Assembly: GCA_903931735.1 (NCBI GenBank)
Contig: CAIZDL010000111.1
Location: 1-33,548 of the forward strand
Direction of reading: 5' to 3'
DNA length: 33,548 nt
Source: an uncultured Rhodospirillales bacterium
GTDB lineage: Bacteria; Pseudomonadota; Alphaproteobacteria; Azospirillales; Azospirillaceae
Positions 6,912 to 16,147 of the stretch are shown piece after piece (position 1 is the first letter of the stretch; every line of letters begins with the position of its first letter). Below the pieces are notes generated by a model. It was given only the letters and a program-made list of their open reading frames with translations, was not told where the DNA came from and did no database searches. Made by a program: the position numbers and the translations under genes.

Positions 6912-7586
6912 TCAACCCTTCTCGATGGTTCCGATGGCACCACCAATAAACACGGTGGCAAGGATGGTGAAGATATAGGCCTGGACCAAACCGATCAGAA
7001 TGCTGAGCGCCATGAACGGAATGGGCACCAGTAAGCCAACCAAACTGATAACAATGCCGATGGTCAACTCGTGGCTCATAATGTTCCCAGCCAGACGAAC
7101 CATCAGCGAAAACGTGCGGGTGAACTCGGCCAATACATTGAGGGGTACAAAAACCGGGTAGGGTTCAAAAAATGTTTTGAGGTAATGCAGCAAGCCGCGC
7201 CGTTGCACCCCCAGCGCATGGACCGAGAAAAACACGATCAGCCCAAGCGCCCCGGTGGTCTCGAAACTGGCGGTCGGCGGCTTAACCCCCGGCAAAAGCG
7301 GCGAAAGGTTGCAGGTCGCGATATAGATAAACAAAGTCCCGATCAACGGCAGGAACGGCCCCGGCTCGGTGCCCATGACATCGCGGATAATGTCTTCACA
7401 AAAACCGACGATTGCTTCCAGCACCACTTGCCACGGCCCCGGTTCATCCACCGAGAGCTTGCGGGTGCCAAAATAACAAAGCACGACCAGCACCACCATG
7501 ATCACCCAGGTCGTCACCACCTCCAACCCAACCGGCACCGGCCCAACATGAAAGACAATGGGGGCATTCAACGATACCTTCTCCAT
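6912..7586 (-). CDS. atpB: N-ATPase a subunit
   Basis: A 224-residue integral membrane subunit with five to six hydrophobic helices. The essential helix-4 arginine is visible as Arg164 in SLMVRLAGNIMSHEL, and the last helices carry the polar residues of the exit half-channel (GLVQAYIFTILATVFIG). It forms the stator channel against the c-ring. A strong Shine-Dalgarno (AGGAGGG) precedes ATG 7586. A tandem repeat with hairpins lies just upstream, at the end of atpR. Confidence 0.95.
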   Translation of the reverse strand: MEKVSLNAPIVFHVGPVPVGLEVVTTWVIMVVLVVLCYFGTRKLSVDEPGPWQVVLEAIVGFCEDIIRDVMGTEPGPFLPLIGTLFIYIATCNLSPLLPGVKPPTASFETTGALGLIVFFSVHALGVQRRGLLHYLKTFFEPYPVFVPLNVLAEFTRTFSLMVRLAGNIMSHELTIGIVISLVGLLVPIPFMALSILIGLVQAYIFTILATVFIGGAIGTIEKG

Positions 7587-7602
7587 GACTTTCAGCCCTC
7601 CT

Positions 7603-7654
7603 GGCGGTTACCCCACGCCGTTCGGCGGTTACTTCCACGCCGTTCGGCGGTCAC
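7603..7654. repeat. 21-22 bp tandem repeat with hairpins at the atpR/atpB junction
   Basis: A unit starting GGCGGTTAC and ending CACGCCGTTC occurs at 7603-7623, again at 7624-7645, and partly at 7646-7660. Each unit boundary contains the palindrome CGCCG-TT-CGGCG. The array spans the last codons and stop (7629) of atpR and the leader of atpB. Confidence 0.85.
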
Positions 7655-7928
7655 TCCACACCATCACCAAGCGCCGCGCCACCGTAAAGCCGACCAACCC
7701 CGCCAGCATCACCGGCCAGCCCCAAGGCAGCATCACCCACAACAGGCCCAACGTCACCATCATGCGACAAAACATCAGCGCAATCGGCCGCCATACCGGC
7801 CCCTGGCCCAAATACAGCCGGGTATTGTAGCGAAGCGTCAGAAAATACAAAATGCCCACCACCAGCCCATAGGGAACCGCCAACCCCATCGCCGGCCACG
7901 GCAGCATGGCGAGCGAGGCGGCGCTCAT
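7629..7928 (-). CDS. atpR: N-ATPase accessory membrane subunit AtpR
   Basis: A 99-residue protein with three hydrophobic helices (about 13-30, 45-62, 66-84) and arginines within or at the edges of the helices. Size, topology and position between atpQ and atpB fit AtpR (Pfam N-ATPase AtpR family), a subunit confined to N-type ATPases and proposed to help c-ring assembly or function. ATG 7928 overlaps the stop of atpQ by 4 bp. Its last codons fall inside the tandem repeat. Confidence 0.85.
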   Translation of the reverse strand: MSAASLAMLPWPAMGLAVPYGLVVGILYFLTLRYNTRLYLGQGPVWRPIALMFCRMMVTLGLLWVMLPWGWPVMLAGLVGFTVARRLVMVWSDRRTAWK

Positions 7929-8275
7929 GTCCCGGTCCTCGATTTTGGGGGCTCCAGCCCCGCTTCAGCCCGCATCCGCTTCCACCCCAGCCAACCGCCT
8001 AAGCCAATACCAACCAGAACCATCAGAGCGGTCACCCCAAAGCCAGTATCAAAGGCGCGGTCAAGCCAGCGACCAAGAAAACCGAACAGCAATGGCGGCG
8101 TCACCAGCACCCAGCCCAACGCGCCCATCATCCCCAAATATTGAGCGACCGAGCCGCCGCCCTCGCGCCGAGCCTGGTCGGCTTTTTTGGTCTGGCGCAC
8201 CACCGCGCGATCAAGGGCGCCCTGGGATCTTTGGAGAGTCTGTGGCCTTTGGGGAGTATTGGGCTGGTCAACCAT
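7925..8275 (-). CDS. atpQ: N-ATPase accessory subunit AtpQ (AtpI-like)
   Basis: A 116-residue protein with a charged N-terminal tail (about 1-40) and two membrane helices (about 46-69 and 79-97), joined by a short loop and followed by a basic tail. This is the AtpI/ATPase_gene1 layout; in N-ATPase operons the gene is called atpQ. AtpI-type proteins assist c-ring assembly or ion supply. ATG 8275 has GGAGG 5 nt upstream and overlaps atpC by 8 bp. A GTG at 8290 is possible but less well placed. Confidence 0.85.
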   Translation of the reverse strand: MVDQPNTPQRPQTLQRSQGALDRAVVRQTKKADQARREGGGSVAQYLGMMGALGWVLVTPPLLFGFLGRWLDRAFDTGFGVTALMVLVGIGLGGWLGWKRMRAEAGLEPPKSRTGT

Positions 8276-8723
8276 GCTCGCCTCCCCCACCGGTCAGACC
8301 AAAGGGCAGCACCCCCGGCCGCTCCCCGCGCAAGTAAGCATTCAACTGCCGCATCACCCGAAGCTGAAGCTTCATGGTCTGCGTGCGCGCCTCGGCCTCC
8401 CGGTCCGCGTGCTCGGCCATTTGCCGCAACACCTCAGCCCGCAACACCGCCAGATCGTCGCCCACCACCGCCTCCCGGGTCGCGATCTCGCAGCTAACGC
8501 CCCCGCGCATGTTGAGCACGCCCCCCCGCACCGCCACATGCCGAACCTGCCCCCCGGTGGTGCGAAACGTCAGCACCGAAACCGTGAGCGCGGTCATAAA
8601 CTCGCAATGCCCCGGCTGAAGCCCAAACGAACCGGAATAGTCATCCGCCTTAACCAAGACGACATCCGCCTGATCAACCACCACTTCCGCTGGCGTCGTG
8701 ATGAGCAGGCGCATTGTGTTCAT
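8268..8723 (-). CDS. atpC: N-ATPase epsilon subunit
   Basis: A 151-residue epsilon-type subunit. The N-terminal beta-barrel (residues 1-85) shows the family pattern LLITTPAEVV and the GxxGxxPGH-like motif GSFGLQPGHCEFM. A C-terminal helical hairpin follows (about 90-130), rich in Ala, Arg and Glu. It binds gamma and the c-ring, and in many enzymes regulates ATP hydrolysis. ATG 8723 has GGGGAGG about 9 nt upstream. It is separated from atpD by an unusually long AT-rich gap. Confidence 0.92.
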   Translation of the reverse strand: MNTMRLLITTPAEVVVDQADVVLVKADDYSGSFGLQPGHCEFMTALTVSVLTFRTTGGQVRHVAVRGGVLNMRGGVSCEIATREAVVGDDLAVLRAEVLRQMAEHADREAEARTQTMKLQLRVMRQLNAYLRGERPGVLPFGLTGGGGEHG

Positions 8724-8880
8724 GGTGCGCTACCTCCCCAAAACCACAATCATCCCGTCATTTGCTACTAGGTGGCAGGGATGGTTTGCTGCTGGTTGGC
8801 TCTGTACCAAAAATTTACCATCCGCCCAAATCCTACACAAAAACAACACCAGTCATGCTTTTTAAAATTTCCATAATAAT
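8724..8880. other. AT-rich gap between atpD and atpC
   Basis: This 157-bp stretch is far richer in A and T than the flanking genes and holds no supported ORF. Runs such as AAATTTTTGG and TTTTAAAATTTCC stand out. I found no complete sigma-70 promoter and no clear terminator hairpin. Confidence 0.6.
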
Positions 8881-10443
<1,563 letters not shown>

Positions 10444-10484
10444 TCACCGTAACGGCTGGGGTGTGTTTTTTAAGCGTAGCGGGG

Positions 10485-10505
10485 AAAAAACGCCGGCCAC
10501 CGCGT
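10485..10505 (-). terminator. Possible lpxC terminator
   Basis: Read on the minus strand, ACGCGG-TGG-CC(G)GCGT forms a short GC-rich hairpin with one bulge, followed at once by six T. It lies about 130 bp after the lpxC stop and about 130 bp before atpD, so it would separate lpxC from the ATPase operon. The stem is short and the call tentative. Confidence 0.4.
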
Positions 10506-10585
10506 AAAAAACCAAAACGCCGCCAAGACTAAGCCGGGGTCAACTCGTAATATGTTCAACGAATGGAGACTATTTTTCTGAACCT

Positions 10586-10610
10586 GGCCAGGCGATCACT
10601 CCACCTGGCC
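10586..10610. repeat. Inverted repeat after lpxC
   Basis: GGCCAGG (10586-10592) and CCTGGCC (10604-10610) form a 7-bp stem with an 11-nt loop, 23 bp past the lpxC stop. No T-run follows on the minus strand, so this is a transcript 3' structure or protein site, not a clear intrinsic terminator. Confidence 0.45.
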
Positions 10611-10632
10611 CGATGCCGACAAGATTCGGGGC

Positions 10633-11580
10633 TTACGCAGTCGCGGCGAGTCGGGGGCGAAAAGCCCAACTTTCAGACTGGAGATCGTCCTCGGTAATCT
10701 CGGAAAGCTCAAACGACGCGGCGTCAGCAAACATAGCGTGAAGAAGCTTGTTGTTCAGCATATGGCCAGAACGCCAGCCATGGAAGTGACCGATAATCCG
10801 GTGTCCGGCGAGATAGAGATCCCCAACGCTATCGAGAATCTTGTGGCGAACGAACTCGTCGTCAAACCGCAGTCCTTCTTCGTTCAAAATCGTATCGCCG
10901 CTAATCACCACGGCATTGTCAAGGGAGCCGCCGCGCGCGAGACCCAGCCGGCGCAACTCCTCAACCTCGTGCAGGAAGCCGAAGGTCCGGGCGCGGGCGA
11001 TATCGGTTTTAAAGGCGTCGCCCTCCAGCGCCAAGCTGCCGACGTTGTGTTTCATCATCGGGTGATCGAACGCGATCTCGAAGCTGAAGCTGGAGCCAAA
11101 GCCCGGCGTCAGGGTGGCGCGCCGGTTGGCATCGCCGACTGCGATCTGCTTGCACACCCGCAGCACCTTGCGGCGCTGGTTCTGCTCCTCAACGCCCGCG
11201 CACTCGGCGAGGAACACGAAAGGCGCGGCGCTGCCATCCATAATCGGCACTTCGGGACCATCGATCTCGATCACCACGTTATCGACGCCCGCGCCCGAAA
11301 GCCCCGCGATCAAGTGCTCGACGGTGCCAACGTTGACGCCCCGGCCATTGCCAATCACGGTGCACATCCGGGTATCGACCACGCGATCCCAAAGCGCCGG
11401 AATTTCGGCTTGCCCCCCGCGCGGGTCGGTGCGGACAAACACAATCCCCGTGTCGGCGTCGGCCGGCTTGAGTTTCATCGAAACCTTGGCACCGGAGTGA
11501 AGGCCAACACCGGTGCAATGAATGGACCGCTTCAGCGTCCGCTGATACAATCCCGGGGTGGTTTCGTTGCTGTGGGTCAA
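10633..11580 (-). CDS. lpxC: UDP-3-O-acyl-N-acetylglucosamine deacetylase
   Basis: This zinc enzyme catalyses the committed step of lipid A synthesis, removing acetate from UDP-3-O-acyl-GlcNAc in the cytoplasm. The family signatures are visible: QRTLKRSIHCTGVGLHSG at the N-terminus, the zinc histidine in GTVEHLIAGLSG, the zinc-binding HKILDSVGDL, and the catalytic GHFHGWRSGHMLNN. With a TTG start at 11580 the product is 315 residues, close to the usual 300-310. The frame stays open to an ATG at 11721, but those 47 extra codons include a CtrA-like box and non-conserved sequence, so the TTG start is preferred. It lies downstream of the ftsZ terminator and is probably transcribed on its own. Confidence 0.93.
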   Translation of the reverse strand: MTHSNETTPGLYQRTLKRSIHCTGVGLHSGAKVSMKLKPADADTGIVFVRTDPRGGQAEIPALWDRVVDTRMCTVIGNGRGVNVGTVEHLIAGLSGAGVDNVVIEIDGPEVPIMDGSAAPFVFLAECAGVEEQNQRRKVLRVCKQIAVGDANRRATLTPGFGSSFSFEIAFDHPMMKHNVGSLALEGDAFKTDIARARTFGFLHEVEELRRLGLARGGSLDNAVVISGDTILNEEGLRFDDEFVRHKILDSVGDLYLAGHRIIGHFHGWRSGHMLNNKLLHAMFADAASFELSEITEDDLQSESWAFRPRLAATA

Positions 11581-11624
11581 GGTCTTATTCCGTCTTGCTT
11601 GGCCGTTTCTGCGCTGACAGTATG

Positions 11625-11640
11625 TTAACGAAACATTAAC
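11625..11640. promoter_or_regulatory. CtrA-type binding site upstream of lpxC
   Basis: TTAA-CGAAACA-TTAAC matches the alphaproteobacterial CtrA consensus TTAA-N7-TTAAC exactly, and the minus strand matches it too because the site is an inverted repeat. It lies 45-60 bp upstream of the proposed lpxC start, where it could drive or repress lpxC through the cell cycle. Confidence 0.6.
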
Positions 11641-11798
11641 AACGTGCCGGTCAGACCAGGCCCAAGAGTTGAAGTGCGGTTCCAATTTCGACACCACTGA
11701 CTTACCCCTCCCGGCCTTCATCACCAAATCAAACTTTGTTTCCGATTGTTACGTTGCCATCGGGCAACACTTATTTAGTTCACCCCTCCCATTTGACC

Positions 11799-11839
11799 AA
11801 AAAAATGGCCTTCCGACGACATAAAGTCAGCGGAAGGCC
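11799..11839 (-). terminator. Rho-independent terminator of the dcw cluster after ftsZ
   Basis: On the minus strand GGCCTTCCG (11839-11831) pairs with CGGAAGGCC (11815-11807), with a short inner GAC/GTC pairing in the loop. ATTTTTTT follows at once. It lies 88 bp past the ftsZ stop. Confidence 0.9.
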
Positions 11840-11926
11840 AATAGTTATTCAAAAACGGCTAACGAAACCGACCAGTCAGGGGGCCGGCGACAATCTCTCG
11901 CCACCGCACCGGCGATAAAACCCGAA

Positions 11927-13654
11927 TCAGTTGGCCTGCCGGCGCAAAAAAGCCGGGATGTCCAGCACATCTTCCTCGGTCCGCCCGGCCTTGCCACGAT
12001 CACCACCTTCAGACGCCCGACCGCCGTGACCCGGCTTTGCTGCCGCCTGCAACACGGGCTGCGCCCGGTTTTGCGCCATCGCCGGATCTTCCGCCTCAAT
12101 ATCCACCTCTTCTCGGCCCCGCCAGCCAAGGCCGGTGACGCGCTCGAACAGGGACATGCTGCGCTTGCGCGGGCGATCGCCCGCCGCCGACCCCTCGGGA
12201 GTGGTCGCCGGTTGACGCGGACCCGGATCGACCGGACGCGGCGCGATAAACGACCCATCGCGCCGTTCGCCCCGCAACGGGCCATTGGTGCGAGTCTGGA
12301 GCGCTTCCCCGCCGCCGCCCAACGCCTGCCGAACCACCGCTGCGGCATTGGCCGCCGCCTTCGGATCGGCATAGGCCGGCTCGGCCACGCCCTGAGCCAA
12401 CCACGGCTCCAGGTCGTAAGCGCGCGCAGTAGCGGCCCCCCCCTGGCCGGTCATCACCGATCCACCCGAAGCGGCGGCAGCGGCAGCGGCAAACGACTGG
12501 CCGGGCGCGATCGGCGCTTCGACCAAGGTGCCATGATAGCCAACCGGCCGGGCCGAGCCCGGATTGGTGGGAGCGGCACCCGCCGGACGCTTGATCCCGG
12601 GCAAGCCAAACGCCGGGGCCGGATTGGCGACGGGCGCTGCTGCCGGCTGGGCAACCTGCTGGCCCCGCCCCGCAGAAATCGCCATCGACGCTGCATCGAT
12701 GCCGGTAGCAACCACGGAAACCCGCATCACCCCTTCCATCGAGGGATCGAAGGTCGAACCGAAGATGATGTTCGCGTCGGGGTCAACTTCATCGCGAATG
12801 CGATTGGCAGCCTCATCGACCTCAAACAAGGTCATGTCGTAACCGCCGGTGATGTTGATCAACACCCCGCGCGCGCCCTTCATCGACACATCATCGAGCA
12901 GTGGATTGGAGATCGCGGCTTCCGAAGCGTTGATCGAGCGACGCTCGCCACTGCCCTCGCCGGTCCCCATCATCGCCTTGCCCATCTCAGTCATCACCGA
13001 CCGAATATCGGCAAAGTCGAGATTGATCAACCCCGGCATAACCATAAGATCGGTCACGCCGCGCACGCCCGAATGCAGCACATCGTCGGCCATTTTAAAG
13101 GCGTCGGCGAAAGTGGTCTTCTCGTTGGCGATACGGAACAGATTTTGATTAGGGATAATGATCAACGTATCGACATATTGCTGAAGCTCGGCAATACCCG
13201 ATTCCGCTAGGCGCATCCGGTGAGCACCTTCAAAATGGAATGGCTTGGTTACCACGCCAACCGTGAGAATGCCCCGCTCCCGAGCGATGCGCGCAATCAC
13301 GGGCGCCGCCCCGGTGCCGGTGCCGCCGCCCATGCCACCCGTGATGAACACCATATTGGTGCCGTCAAGATGCGAGGCGATCTCGTCCAACTGCTCCTCG
13401 GCCGCCGCCCGGCCAACATCCGGCCGAGACCCGGCGCCAAGCCCGCGCGTGATGGTGGTGCCTAGCTGGATGCGACGCTGGGCAAGACTTCCCTTCAACG
13501 CTTGCGCGTCGGTATTGCCAACGACAAACTCCACGCCTTCCAGATTAGACTTGATCATATTATTGACCGCGTTACCGCCAGCGCCACCGACGCCAAAGAC
13601 AGTAATGCGCGGCTTCAATTCAGTATCGATACCCGGCATGCTCAAGTTGATCAT
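11927..13654 (-). CDS. ftsZ: Cell division protein FtsZ
   Basis: A 575-residue tubulin-like GTPase that forms the Z-ring. The GTP-binding tubulin signature GGGTGTG lies near residues 109-115. The T7 synergy loop is [11 protein letters not shown] (about 211-221). The globular domain ends near 320. A very long Ala/Pro/Gly-rich linker of over 200 residues follows, then the conserved C-terminal peptide [11 protein letters not shown] that binds FtsA and other partners. Long linkers are usual in alphaproteobacteria. ATG 13654 has GGAGG about 5 nt upstream; an in-frame TTG at 13666 has no such support. It is the last gene of the cluster before the terminator, with its own leader carrying tandem palindromes. 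Confidence 0.97.
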   Translation of the reverse strand: MINLSMPGIDTELKPRITVFGVGGAGGNAVNNMIKSNLEGVEFVVGNTDAQALKGSLAQRRIQLGTTITRGLGAGSRPDVGRAAAEEQLDEIASHLDGTNMVFITGGMGGGTGTGAAPVIARIARERGILTVGVVTKPFHFEGAHRMRLAESGIAELQQYVDTLIIIPNQNLFRIANEKTTFADAFKMADDVLHSGVRGVTDLMVMPGLINLDFADIRSVMTEMGKAMMGTGEGSGERRSINASEAAISNPLLDDVSMKGARGVLINITGGYDMTLFEVDEAANRIRDEVDPDANIIFGSTFDPSMEGVMRVSVVATGIDAASMAISAGRGQQVAQPAAAPVANPAPAFGLPGIKRPAGAAPTNPGSARPVGYHGTLVEAPIAPGQSFAAAAAAASGGSVMTGQGGAATARAYDLEPWLAQGVAEPAYADPKAAANAAAVVRQALGGGGEALQTRTNGPLRGERRDGSFIAPRPVDPGPRQPATTPEGSAAGDRPRKRSMSLFERVTGLGWRGREEVDIEAEDPAMAQNRAQPVLQAAAKPGHGGRASEGGDRGKAGRTEEDVLDIPAFLRRQAN

Positions 13655-13711
13655 CGCGCCCTCCAAATCCTTTCCGTCAATCCCGTTACCCGTTTTCCGC
13701 TTAAGTACCGT

Positions 13712-13746
13712 CCCGGATTTCCCGGGCGGGCCGCCGGATTTCCGGC
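13712..13746. promoter_or_regulatory. Tandem palindromes in the ftsZ leader
   Basis: CCCGGATTTCCCGGG (13712-13726) and GCCGGATTTCCGGC (13733-13746) share the core CCGGATTTCC. Their centres are about 21 bp apart, two turns of the helix, and they lie about 60-95 bp upstream of the ftsZ start. This is the look of a paired operator. A further hairpin, CCGTCC-N5-GGACGG, lies at 13756-13772. Confidence 0.45.
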
Positions 13747-13841
13747 TGATTATTGCCGTCCATTCAGGACGGGTGCTTTCGCGATTTATGCCCGCCGGCC
13801 CTCAAAACCCCCAACGCCCGAAACTCTTACACCCCAAACTC

Positions 13842-15110
13842 TCACAAATGCTCCCGTAGCCACATCCCGACCCGGCCCATGAGCCCCCCCGGCACCGCGA
13901 CGGCGGGACTGCTAATGGTCAACTCGGTGTGCTGCCGCGTCGCCTGAATGAGCAAACCGGCAGCGGTCGCAAACGCCGGGCCGCTCGCCGCCTCGGGCAA
14001 CCCGCTAACCCGCGTCGGCCGTCCAATGCGCACCTGTTTGTCCAACACCTGTTGCGCCAACTCCCGAATACCGGGAAGCTGGGCGCCACCGCCGGTCAAC
14101 ACCACCCGGCGACCGGAGAGGGTATCCGCACCCGAATCCTCGAGCCGCGTACGCACCAGCTCGAAAATTTCCTCCAGCCTTGGCCGGATGATCCGGACCA
14201 AATGGGATTTCGGCACCTGATTCGTCTGGGTGCGCTCATCCTCGCCGACCAACGGCACGGTGATCATTTCACGATCATCGGCACTGCTCGACATGGCGTT
14301 GCCATGCAAAATTTTCATGCGCTCGGCATGGGCCTGCGGCGTCGCCAGCCCGCGCGCAATATCGCTGGTCACATGAGAGCCGCCGACCGGAACGCAGTCG
14401 GTAAAAACCAGATTGTTCTCGGAGAACACGGCAAGGGAGGTGATGCCGCCGCCAAGATCGATACAGGTACAGCCTAAATCCAGCTCGTCTTCGACCAAAC
14501 TCGCCAACCCCGAGGCATAGGGACTGACCGCCGAGCCTTCAATGTCGAGATGGCACCGGGCAACGCAGGTGGCCAGATTGCGCAGCGGCCCGGAACCGGC
14601 GGTAACCACATGAAGTTGCACCCCCAACCGGTCGCCAAACATCCCGCGCGGATCGCGAATGCCCCGGTTGCCATCAAGAGAATAGCTCACCGGAATGGCA
14701 TGAATAACCTCGTTCTCGGGAATCCGATGTTGAGCGCGGCCCTGGGCCAGTGCCCGGCGCAAATCCACATCGCTGACTTCCTGATCGAGAATTGCGACCT
14801 CAACCCCCAAGGTTAAAGAGGTCGGCCGCCCGCCGGACACATTCACAAACACATCATGGGCCGTTACCCCGGCCATTTGCTCGGCGGCATGAACGGCATT
14901 GGCGATTGCCGCTTCCGCGTCCTCCATATTGACAATGGTGCCGGCCCGCACCCCCTGGGAACTGGTGTGGCCAAAGCCGATAACTTTAATCGCGGCCGGA
15001 TCTTCGGCGCTGGCGATCAGGCAGCAGATTTTACTCGAACCGATATCGAGCGCGGAAATGACCCCACCATGGGAGCCTTTTTTAAGCTTCTTTCCAGGAA
15101 TATAAGTCAT
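13842..15110 (-). CDS. ftsA: Cell division protein FtsA
   Basis: A 422-residue actin-like ATPase that anchors FtsZ to the membrane and recruits later divisome proteins. The phosphate-1 motif is SALDIGSSKICC (about residues 19-30). The SHS2 (1C) domain follows, with INVSGG-type sequence (VFVNVSGGRPTS). Later actin-fold motifs are CTCIDLGGGITS and VVLTGGGAQLPG. The C-terminal GRVGMWLREHL is an amphipathic membrane-targeting helix. ftsA starts 149 bp after ftsQ, one of the few real gaps in the cluster, and ends 187 bp before ftsZ. Confidence 0.95.
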   Translation of the reverse strand: MTYIPGKKLKKGSHGGVISALDIGSSKICCLIASAEDPAAIKVIGFGHTSSQGVRAGTIVNMEDAEAAIANAVHAAEQMAGVTAHDVFVNVSGGRPTSLTLGVEVAILDQEVSDVDLRRALAQGRAQHRIPENEVIHAIPVSYSLDGNRGIRDPRGMFGDRLGVQLHVVTAGSGPLRNLATCVARCHLDIEGSAVSPYASGLASLVEDELDLGCTCIDLGGGITSLAVFSENNLVFTDCVPVGGSHVTSDIARGLATPQAHAERMKILHGNAMSSSADDREMITVPLVGEDERTQTNQVPKSHLVRIIRPRLEEIFELVRTRLEDSGADTLSGRRVVLTGGGAQLPGIRELAQQVLDKQVRIGRPTRVSGLPEAASGPAFATAAGLLIQATRQHTELTISSPAVAVPGGLMGRVGMWLREHL

Positions 15111-15166
15111 GACTCAAACCCGCTGCTCAGTACCAACCGTCGCGCGCTCTTGAAAGGTGCCGCGCG

Positions 15167-15196
15167 ATAACAACATGCGGTGTGCGTTCCCGTCAA
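15167..15196 (-). promoter_or_regulatory. Candidate ftsA promoter
   Basis: In the ftsQ-ftsA gap, TTGACG (minus strand, 15196-15191) is followed after 18 bp by TGTTAT (15172-15167). The -35 matches 5 of 6 bases and the -10 matches 4 of 6. It lies about 57 bp upstream of the ftsA start. Confidence 0.35.
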
Positions 15197-15259
15197 GAAC
15201 CATCAAGATTTGGATTGTTTTGAAAACCCGTTTCGGTTCCACAAGAATTTTAAAACTGC

Positions 15260-16147
15260 TCATATCTTTTCCCCCGAAACCTTCTTGCGGGGGACACCGC
15301 TCTCGGCGGTCTGGACGATCAACCGGTCGGGCAACCGAAGATCGATCGCGACGATATCCCGATCAAAGAGCGACTCCTGGGAGACCAAGCCACTCAGCCG
15401 GCGCAGCGCCCCGGCGTAATCATACTCTGGCAAGCGGACATTGATGCCGTTATCGAGCCGCAGATCCCAACGCCGGCTGCCCACCCAAACCGCAGCCGCG
15501 AGATGAGGCGATAAGATCGGCTCATTGGCTAAATGCAACAACAAATCCGGCGCGTGCTCGGGCGCGCCTTTTCCAACGATGATCGGCAGCTTCACAAAAC
15601 GGTCAACCCCCCGGTCGGCCAGGATGTTGCCCGCTTTATCGATCAACACCAGCTTGCGATCATACTGCCAGAGCGCCATCGGCACCCGCTCGGTGATCTG
15701 GATATGAACCAGATTTGGCAACCGGCGCTCCACGGTCGCGGCGGCAATCCAGGGCAACCGCTGCAACTCAGCCTGGGCATGAGTGATGCTGAAGCCGAGA
15801 ATGGGGTCGCCGCGCTGCACCTTGATGGCGTTGAGCAAATCCTGCTTTTCCGCGCCGTTGCGGCCGGTGACCAGCACCTCATCCACCAGAAAGCCCGCAA
15901 GCGCGGTCGCCCGAACCAGGGAGTGGCTGAAACCATCGCAAAAACGCTGGACCACGCCCGCTTGCCACAGCACCGCGCCAACGCCGCCAACGCCGCCAAC
16001 CACCGCCAGCACCATGGCAACCCGAAAGGCCGGCTTGATCCAACGCGGCCAAGCCCGGCGGCGATTGGCGCGCTCAGCATCCCGATGAAATTGCCCCCGC
16101 GCCGAAGAGTCGCGCTGTTGGGCGATGATCTGGCTCAGCTTTGGCAT
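15260..16147 (-). CDS. ftsQ: Cell division protein FtsQ
   Basis: A 295-residue bitopic divisome protein. It has a cytoplasmic basic tail (1-40), one membrane helix (about 41-62), then a periplasmic POTRA domain (VDEVLVTGRNGAEKQDLLNAI...) and the FtsQ beta domain with the typical ERVPMALWQYDRKLVLID segment. It links early and late division proteins and binds the FtsL/FtsB pair. ATG 16147 is chosen because GGTGGAG lies about 8 nt upstream; ATG 16168 and 16198 are in frame but poorly supported. The start overlaps ddl by 13 bp. Confidence 0.92.
   Translation of the reverse strand: MPKLSQIIAQQRDSSARGQFHRDAERANRRRAWPRWIKPAFRVAMVLAVVGGVGGVGAVLWQAGVVQRFCDGFSHSLVRATALAGFLVDEVLVTGRNGAEKQDLLNAIKVQRGDPILGFSITHAQAELQRLPWIAAATVERRLPNLVHIQITERVPMALWQYDRKLVLIDKAGNILADRGVDRFVKLPIIVGKGAPEHAPDLLLHLANEPILSPHLAAAVWVGSRRWDLRLDNGINVRLPEYDYAGALRRLSGLVSQESLFDRDIVAIDLRLPDRLIVQTAESGVPRKKVSGEKI

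Larger units (their letters stand above)
11581..11926. other. ftsZ-lpxC intergenic region
   Basis: The 346 bp hold the ftsZ terminator (11799-11839), a CtrA-like box (11625-11640) and the AT-rich sequence between them. No separate gene is supported. Confidence 0.6.

Noticed and set aside
11581-11721. N-terminal extension of LpxC from ATG 11721
   Set aside because: It would make the protein about 362 residues against a usual 300-310, is not conserved-looking, and contains the CtrA-like box. The TTG start at 11580 gives the normal length.
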